The notes under the pieces: generated by a model
Seen by the model: the letters and a program-made list of their open reading frames with translations, nothing else
The model's database searches: none
What the model was told of the DNA's origin: nothing
Position numbers and translations under genes: made by a program
NCBI GenBank assembly: GCA_003514205.1
Contig: DORQ01000022.1
Location: forward strand, 3,970 to 14,296
Direction of reading: 5' to 3'
DNA: 10,327 nucleotides
Origin: Acidimicrobiaceae bacterium
Lineage (GTDB): Bacteria > Actinomycetota > Acidimicrobiia > Acidimicrobiales > Microtrichaceae
Shown: one piece after another, positions 6,383 to 10,327 of the stretch
Numbering within the stretch: position 1 is the stretch's first letter
Layout of the letters: every line of letters starts with the position of its first letter

Positions 6383-7662
6383 TGCTTTCCGGCTTCCTTG
6401 CGCGTGCGGACATCCACGGCCGTTGGATCGGAGATGAACTTCATCTTCGCGTTCATCGCTCGCATCTCCACGTGCTTGTACATGGGTATGGAAATCAGGA
6501 AGGCAGCACCGATCAGAAACGGTGCACGCAGCAACTCGAATGCCAGCGACACATCGTCGCCTCCGGTGAGCACGAGGATCAGCAGGTATGGCAAGGCGTG
6601 CCAGACGTAGAGGGTGTAGGAGCGCCGACCCATCCACATCAGGGGCTCCCAGGTCCACAACTTCGACAACCACCAGTCTTTGTATCGGCACAGGCAGAAG
6701 GCCACCACACAAAACACCGCCGCACCGACGGTATGGCCGAAACGGAACCAGTACCAATGCTTGACGATCTCCGAGTGCGGGGAGTCGGCTGGGCCGTGCG
6801 GCAAGTAGTCGAAAAATGGTCCTCCAAGCTTGCGGACCAGCGTGCTTGAGAGGTTGAGCATCGAGAACCAGATGACGAAACAAATGGTTCCGAGAATGGT
6901 CATCGGTTTGCGAATCTTCTCGCCAAGCTCGGGCGTGATGTGCGCATTCACGATTGCGAGCAGCACGCCCATCATGAGCGAATCGGGCCGTTGAAGATAC
7001 GCGAGGCGAATTCCTGACGGGGTTCCGTTGCTGACGAACGGGCCGGTGTAGCCCATCAAGCGGTGCACACCGATCGCAACCACGCCGATGGCCATCATCG
7101 CACCAACCGCCTTGATTAGATTGCGCTTCAGCGCGAAGAAGATCAGGAAGGGAATCACGAAGTAGAAGTGTTCTTCCACGCCAAGTGACCACAAGTGCCA
7201 CATCGTTCGCTTGTTCTGCATGTCTGGGTTGATGGTGTACAACCCGTTCGGAAATACGACGTGGTACATGTAGGTCAAGGCCGCCAGTACGTCCTTGCCG
7301 ATCTCCTTGAAGCTGATGCCCTCAACACCAAGAATGCTGCCCACAGCACCAATCACGAGCCATACCGCGCAGAATACCCAGACCGAGGGAAGGAGGCGCA
7401 TGCCTCGACGGATGAAGAACTTCTTCAGATCCACGGTGCCAGTCACCCGCTGCTCCTGAAGCAGCAACGAGGCGATGAGGAAGCCGCTCAGCACAAAGAA
7501 CGAATCGATAATGGTGACCCAGGACTCCACATACTTGTGGAGAGCGTGACCCACGAGCACCATGCACACGCCCACCCCGCGGGCCCCATCGAACGACCCG
7601 ATGAAGCCCAGCTTGGGTGCCACGCTCTTGAAGCCTGGCGAGGCGGGCGCAGTTGCAGTCAT
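6379..7662 (-). CDS. Acyltransferase-3 family membrane protein, copy 2 (middle gene of trio)
   Basis: This 427-residue integral membrane acyltransferase is of the OafA type. The R-x10-H motif is Arg28 and His39 (FDGARGVGVCMVLVGH). Other family landmarks are FFVLSGFLIASLLL (55-68), RRGMRLLP (85-92), WSLGVEEHFY (158-167), RPDSLMMG (225-232) and SYTLYVWH (348-355). Hydrophobic segments alternate through the protein, consistent with about ten membrane spans. It shares with copy 1 a DLKKF stretch after the second span, the YMYHVVFP/YTYHLVFP region, RYKDW before the last spans, and a similar tail (DVRTRK against DMRTGQ). Copies 1 and 2 therefore look closer to each other than to copy 3. Its ATG at 7662 overlaps the upstream stop codon as ATGA, and its own stop overlaps the downstream GTG. 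GGAAG about 8 bases before the ATG can serve as ribosome binding site. Substrate is unknown. Confidence 0.92.
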   Translation of the reverse strand: MTATAPASPGFKSVAPKLGFIGSFDGARGVGVCMVLVGHALHKYVESWVTIIDSFFVLSGFLIASLLLQEQRVTGTVDLKKFFIRRGMRLLPSVWVFCAVWLVIGAVGSILGVEGISFKEIGKDVLAALTYMYHVVFPNGLYTINPDMQNKRTMWHLWSLGVEEHFYFVIPFLIFFALKRNLIKAVGAMMAIGVVAIGVHRLMGYTGPFVSNGTPSGIRLAYLQRPDSLMMGVLLAIVNAHITPELGEKIRKPMTILGTICFVIWFSMLNLSSTLVRKLGGPFFDYLPHGPADSPHSEIVKHWYWFRFGHTVGAAVFCVVAFCLCRYKDWWLSKLWTWEPLMWMGRRSYTLYVWHALPYLLILVLTGGDDVSLAFELLRAPFLIGAAFLISIPMYKHVEMRAMNAKMKFISDPTAVDVRTRKEAGKQ

Positions 7663-8882
7663 GACGTCACTTCCGTGGGGGTCTGGGGCAGATCCTTTGA
7701 GCGCTCAACGGCGAATCGATCCTTGATCTTCAGTGCCCGAGTCTCGACCACTCGGTATGCCGGATAGGCAGCGAGGAATGGCAAGGTCACTCCGAGCAGG
7801 AGCAGGGCTGCCTGTGGCAAGTCGGGAAAGAACGCCTTCACTAATTCCTGAACCGGAACGTGCCAGAGATACAGCGTGTATGACATGGTGCCGCCCACCC
7901 ACACCCAGGGTTTCCAGGACAAGAAGCGATTCAGCTTCCAGTCAGGCACTCGGAACGCAGCAAAGGTGATGAACAGCATTGACCACGCAGCGGCAGTATG
8001 GCCCCACTGGATCCAATAGAAGCCAGTTGGCTTGCCTCCTGTCTGCAACAACTCCCGAAAGTTCTTGGGAACAAACTCGTGATCCCAGCCCAGTTCCTTC
8101 ATCCATCCGGTGGAGGCCCACATGGCGAAAATCAACACAACTGCGCCTAGCGTTCCGGCCGCCTTCAGCACCCGTTGAGCCCTCTCAGGAATCGGATCGG
8201 GCAGATGAGCACTTGCGAAGGCACCGAGCATTCCAATCATGAGGGAATCGGGACGTTGCACCCAGACTGCTGCAGCGCCTGTCCCCAGCGGCCCTGGGGC
8301 GAGAAAGAACCGGGAAACCTGAATTGCCCCAACCAGAGCGATGAGGGTGCCGATGATGACTTTGACCCCGCCTCGGACCACGCCGAGCAACGCAACCACG
8401 CCAATGACGAGGTAGAACTGCTCCTCGATCGACAGCGTCCACACGTGATCAATCCATGGGCCATCGTGAACTGGAAAGAAGATGTTGTAGCAGTACAGGA
8501 CTGCAACAACGACTTCCTTCACGAGGCCCTTCAGGGTTCTCGCGCCCATCTCGCCTTGCCACTTGATGAGTAGGCCCACCACCAAAACACCGGCGAGCAT
8601 CACGTACAGCGAGGGCAAGAGTCGGAGTAACCGACGGGCGTAGAACTTCTTGATATCCACGTTGCCGGTGTTGCGATGCTCCTGCAACAACAGCGTTGTG
8701 ATGAGAAACCCGGAAATCACGAAGAACACATCGACCCAGACGGCGAACGAGAGGGTGCCGTAGGGCAATGAGTGGCTCGCCATGACAGCGATCACGCCCA
8801 CCCCGCGAATGCCGTCAAAGGGCGCTACGTGGCGGAGCTTTGGGGCACGTGAACTCCAACCCCGGTCGATAATCTTGCTCAC
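7659..8882 (-). CDS. Acyltransferase-3 family membrane protein, copy 3 (first gene of trio)
   Basis: This 407-residue protein is the promoter-proximal member of the three-gene acyltransferase-3 operon. The catalytic-type R-x10-H motif is Arg26 and His37 in FDGIRGVGVIAVMASH. It is followed by DVFFVISGFLITTLLL (51-66), FYARRLLRLLP (80-90), WTLSIEEQFY (148-157), RPDSLMIG (210-217), SYTLYLWH (334-341) and VVETRALKIKDRF (378-390). Multiple hydrophobic segments fit about ten membrane spans. There is no fused SGNH domain, so it is the membrane-domain-only form. The start is GTG at 8882 on the reverse strand. Upstream purine-rich sequence (GGAAGG and GGGGG within 20 bases) may serve as a ribosome binding site but is not ideally spaced. 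The stop overlaps the next ATG by 4 bases. It likely acylates a sugar or lipid-linked glycan of the envelope, but no glycosyltransferase or polymer gene is adjacent to name it. Confidence 0.92.
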   Translation of the reverse strand: MSKIIDRGWSSRAPKLRHVAPFDGIRGVGVIAVMASHSLPYGTLSFAVWVDVFFVISGFLITTLLLQEHRNTGNVDIKKFYARRLLRLLPSLYVMLAGVLVVGLLIKWQGEMGARTLKGLVKEVVVAVLYCYNIFFPVHDGPWIDHVWTLSIEEQFYLVIGVVALLGVVRGGVKVIIGTLIALVGAIQVSRFFLAPGPLGTGAAAVWVQRPDSLMIGMLGAFASAHLPDPIPERAQRVLKAAGTLGAVVLIFAMWASTGWMKELGWDHEFVPKNFRELLQTGGKPTGFYWIQWGHTAAAWSMLFITFAAFRVPDWKLNRFLSWKPWVWVGGTMSYTLYLWHVPVQELVKAFFPDLPQAALLLLGVTLPFLAAYPAYRVVETRALKIKDRFAVERSKDLPQTPTEVTS

Positions 8883-9029
8883 TGGCCCCCGACGCCTTCC
8901 GACTCATCGCTACCACAACTCACCGCGATCGAAACCTACCGCGATGCGAAACCTCCCATCAGGTTAGGTGCAATTCGGCAATCTCAGCGCGTATGTCAGA
9001 ATTCAAGCCCAGAAGAGAGGAAGCACCTT
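8883..9029. promoter_or_regulatory. Divergent intergenic region between acyltransferase operon and glutaryl-CoA dehydrogenase gene
   Basis: These 147 bases must hold promoters for both directions. I see no convincing -10/-35 pair. The main structure is a tandem direct repeat at 8922-8954, followed by a small inverted repeat AACCT/AGGTT (8950-8954 and 8961-8965). ATCGC at 8906-8910 and GCGAT at 8925-8929 are also inverted. Close to the rightward gene, GAGAGGAAG at 9015-9023 lies 6 bases before the GTG at 9030 and is a strong ribosome binding site that supports this start. Confidence 0.5.
8922..8954. repeat. Near-perfect tandem direct repeat, candidate operator
   Basis: Two adjoining units, ACCGCGATCGAAACCT (8922-8937) and ACCGCGATGCGAAACCT (8938-8954), are identical except for one inserted G in the second. 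Unit length is 16 and 17 bases, so like bases are about one and a half helix turns apart. The pair sits in the divergent gap, 40 bases upstream of the acyltransferase operon start and 75 bases upstream of the glutaryl-CoA dehydrogenase start. This is a plausible place for a regulator. The regulator is unknown. Confidence 0.6.
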
Positions 9030-10235
9030 GTGAGCCACCAGCCTCTGCGCCAGGCAATCGATCCCCTTGACCCGTTGCACCTTGACGGCCTATTGAGCGA
9101 GGAGGAATTGCTCGTGCGCGACACTGTCCGCCGCTTCGTTGGCGACCGCGTACTCCCCGACGTTGGCGAGTGGTTTGACCAAGGCACCTTTCCCAGGGAG
9201 ATGGCTCAGGCCTTCGGAGATCTTGGTCTCCTCGGCATGCACCTTGAGGGCTACGGATGCGCTGGCACCTCTGCCACCGCCTATGGATTGGCCTGTCTGG
9301 AACTTGAGGCAGGCGACTCGGGTGCACGAAGTTTCGTATCCGTGCAAGGATCCCTCGCCATGTTTCCCATCTGGGCCTTCGGGTCTGAGGAACAGAAGCA
9401 AGAGTGGCTTCCACGAATGGCTGCCGGCACAGCCATCGGATGTTTCGGACTGACCGAACCCGATTCGGGGAGCGATCCTTCTTCCATGCGAACCACAGCG
9501 CGCCAGCTCCCCAATGGTGACTGGGTCCTCAACGGCACCAAGATGTGGATCACGAACGGCTCGATAGCCGATGTTGCAGTGGTGTGGGCAGTGACTGACC
9601 CTGAAGGTCCAGATAACGGGGCCGTTCGAGGGTTCGTTGTTCCAACAGACACTCCCGGTTTCTCCGCGCCAGTCATTCACAAGAAGGTCTCGCTCCGCGC
9701 CTCCATCACCTCCGAGCTGGTTCTGCAGGAGGTGCACCTACCGGCTGGAGCGGTGCTTCCCAACGTCACCGGGATGCGCGGACCGCTGTCGTGTCTCAAC
9801 GAGGCCCGCTTCGGGATTCTGTTCGGCGCATGCGGGGCGGCTCGTGCCTGCTACGAGTCGGCGCTGAGCTACAGCCTGGAACGCGTTCAGTTCGGAAAGC
9901 CGATTGCCTCCTTTCAGTTGACCCAAAAGAAGCTCACCGAGATGGCAATCGCAGTTCACACGGGAACACTGCTCTCCATGCACCTCGGGCGCATGAAGGA
10001 CGCTGGAACCCTCGCAACACCGCAGGTCTCAATCGGCAAGCTCAACAACGTCGCCATGGCACTGCGCGTTGCGCGGGAGGCCCGGGCGATTCTTGGGGCT
10101 AACGGCATCACCCTCGAGTACCCAGTGGTTCGCCACATGGTCAACCTCGAATCGGTCTACACCTATGAGGGCACCAACGAGATCCACACCCTCATTGTGG
10201 GCAACGCACTCACGGGAATTCCAGCATTTGGATGA
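9030..10235 (+). CDS. gcdH: Glutaryl-CoA dehydrogenase
   Basis: This 401-residue FAD enzyme of the acyl-CoA dehydrogenase superfamily is predicted to oxidise and decarboxylate glutaryl-CoA to crotonyl-CoA in lysine, tryptophan or aromatic degradation, passing electrons to ETF. It follows human GCDH closely by eye over its whole length: GYGCAGTSATAYGLACLELE, CFGLTEPDSGSDPSSM (138-153), LNGTKMWITN (167-176) and SLRAS (221-225). Catalytic Glu380 and Tyr379 lie in TYEGTNEIH. Residues that mark glutarate binding are present: Glu93, Arg100 and Ser104, matching Glu87, Arg94 and Ser98 of human GCDH. The GTG start is supported by GAGAGGAAG 6 bases upstream. It is divergent from the acyltransferase operon. 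Its stop codon overlaps an ATG (10232), and another gene may start at 10243. The family call is strong; decarboxylation itself is inferred from conserved residues. Confidence 0.94.
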   Translation: MSHQPLRQAIDPLDPLHLDGLLSEEELLVRDTVRRFVGDRVLPDVGEWFDQGTFPREMAQAFGDLGLLGMHLEGYGCAGTSATAYGLACLELEAGDSGARSFVSVQGSLAMFPIWAFGSEEQKQEWLPRMAAGTAIGCFGLTEPDSGSDPSSMRTTARQLPNGDWVLNGTKMWITNGSIADVAVVWAVTDPEGPDNGAVRGFVVPTDTPGFSAPVIHKKVSLRASITSELVLQEVHLPAGAVLPNVTGMRGPLSCLNEARFGILFGACGAARACYESALSYSLERVQFGKPIASFQLTQKKLTEMAIAVHTGTLLSMHLGRMKDAGTLATPQVSIGKLNNVAMALRVAREARAILGANGITLEYPVVRHMVNLESVYTYEGTNEIHTLIVGNALTGIPAFG

Positions 10236-10242
10236 CACAGCG

Positions 10243-10327
10243 GTGCGATTGCGGACGCTCACACAGTCTCGCTCCTCTCGTGCAGCTCGCAGTCTCGCCC
10301 TGGCCGCGCTGGCAGTCTCGCCTTGGC
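10243..10327 (+). CDS. Start of a probable exported protein (partial, runs off the right edge)
   Basis: From GTG at 10243 the frame stays open to the window end for 28 codons. The predicted N-terminus, MRLRTLTQSRSSRAARSLAL, is rich in arginine and is followed by the hydrophobic AALAVSP, like the n- and h-regions of a signal peptide. GGATGA at 10230-10235, overlapping the end of the dehydrogenase gene, is 7 bases before the GTG and could be its ribosome binding site. A competing start is the ATG at 10232, which overlaps the stop as ATGA but gives a peptide with no recognisable character. The product cannot be named. The region also contains CAGTCTCGC three times (10264, 10290, 10313), probably from coding repetition of Ser, Arg and Leu codons. 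Confidence 0.4.
   Translation, partial: MRLRTLTQSRSSRAARSLALAALAVSPW

Noticed and set aside
6383..7201. In-frame upstream extension of the copy 1 acyltransferase
   Set aside because: It runs over the copy 2 gene in another frame and reads as Arg/His-rich low-quality protein. The GTG at 6382 begins just before conserved family sequence and overlaps the previous stop by 4 bases.
7662..7669. Perfect 8-base palindrome TGACGTCA
   Set aside because: It sits at the start codon of copy 2 inside an operon junction. A single 8-base palindrome is expected by chance in 10 kb.
10232..10327. ATG at 10232 overlapping the gcdH stop as the next gene start
   Set aside because: The frame is open to the edge, but its peptide has no recognisable character. 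The GTG at 10243 gives a signal-peptide-like N-terminus and better ribosome binding site spacing. Not fully excluded.
1..10327. CRISPR arrays, tRNA or rRNA genes, insertion sequences, phage or toxin-antitoxin genes
   Set aside because: No regularly spaced repeats, cloverleaf-type sequence, transposase motifs or terminal inverted repeats were seen. Almost all of the window is ordinary metabolic or membrane-enzyme coding sequence.

Overview
The window looks like a stretch of a moderately GC-rich actinobacterial chromosome. The evidence is a set of FadE-, FadD19- and Hsd4A-like fatty acid or steroid-type catabolic genes, GTG starts, 4-base stop/start overlaps, and several acyltransferase-3 membrane proteins. 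Acidimicrobiia or a related lineage is my guess from the overall gene style; nothing here proves it. I see no rRNA, tRNA, CRISPR array, insertion sequence or phage gene. Coding density is above 95%.

Layout from left to right. (1) Minus strand, bases 1-2318: an aminotransferase of the kynurenine aminotransferase/DapC type, then an acyl-CoA dehydrogenase (FadE type) 9 bases downstream. The dehydrogenase stop codon overlaps an ATG that leads out of the window, so this operon probably continues leftward. (2) A 70-base divergent gap holds an imperfect palindrome. (3) Plus strand, 2389-5032: a FadD19-like acyl-CoA synthetase and a short-chain dehydrogenase of the (3R)-hydroxyacyl-CoA dehydrogenase (MFE-2/17beta-HSD4-like) type, which has its own strong ribosome binding site. 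(4) Only 15 bases separate the dehydrogenase from the convergent operon. A 16-bp hairpin lies just inside the facing gene and is a likely terminator. (5) Minus strand, 5048-8882: three tandem acyltransferase-3 paralogs, each joined to the next by a 4-base start/stop overlap. (6) A 147-base divergent gap carries a near-perfect 16/17-bp tandem direct repeat. (7) Plus strand, 9030-10235: a glutaryl-CoA dehydrogenase with the substrate-specificity residues of that family. After it comes the probable start of a signal-peptide-bearing protein that runs off the right edge.

Functionally, the left half supplies acyl-CoA activation (synthetase), alpha,beta-desaturation (FadE) and 3-hydroxyacyl-CoA oxidation (dehydrogenase). 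This is part of a beta-oxidation-like route for a bulky or branched acid; hydratase and thiolase are not in the window. Glutaryl-CoA dehydrogenase feeds lysine, tryptophan or aromatic breakdown into crotonyl-CoA. The acyltransferase trio is probably an envelope-modification operon that acylates glycans, glycolipids or other surface molecules. The neighbours do not identify its substrate. I see no clearly novel system. The points most worth checking are the translationally coupled acyltransferase trio, the direct repeat in front of it, the terminator hairpin inside coding sequence, and the FadE protein lacking the usual catalytic glutamate position.
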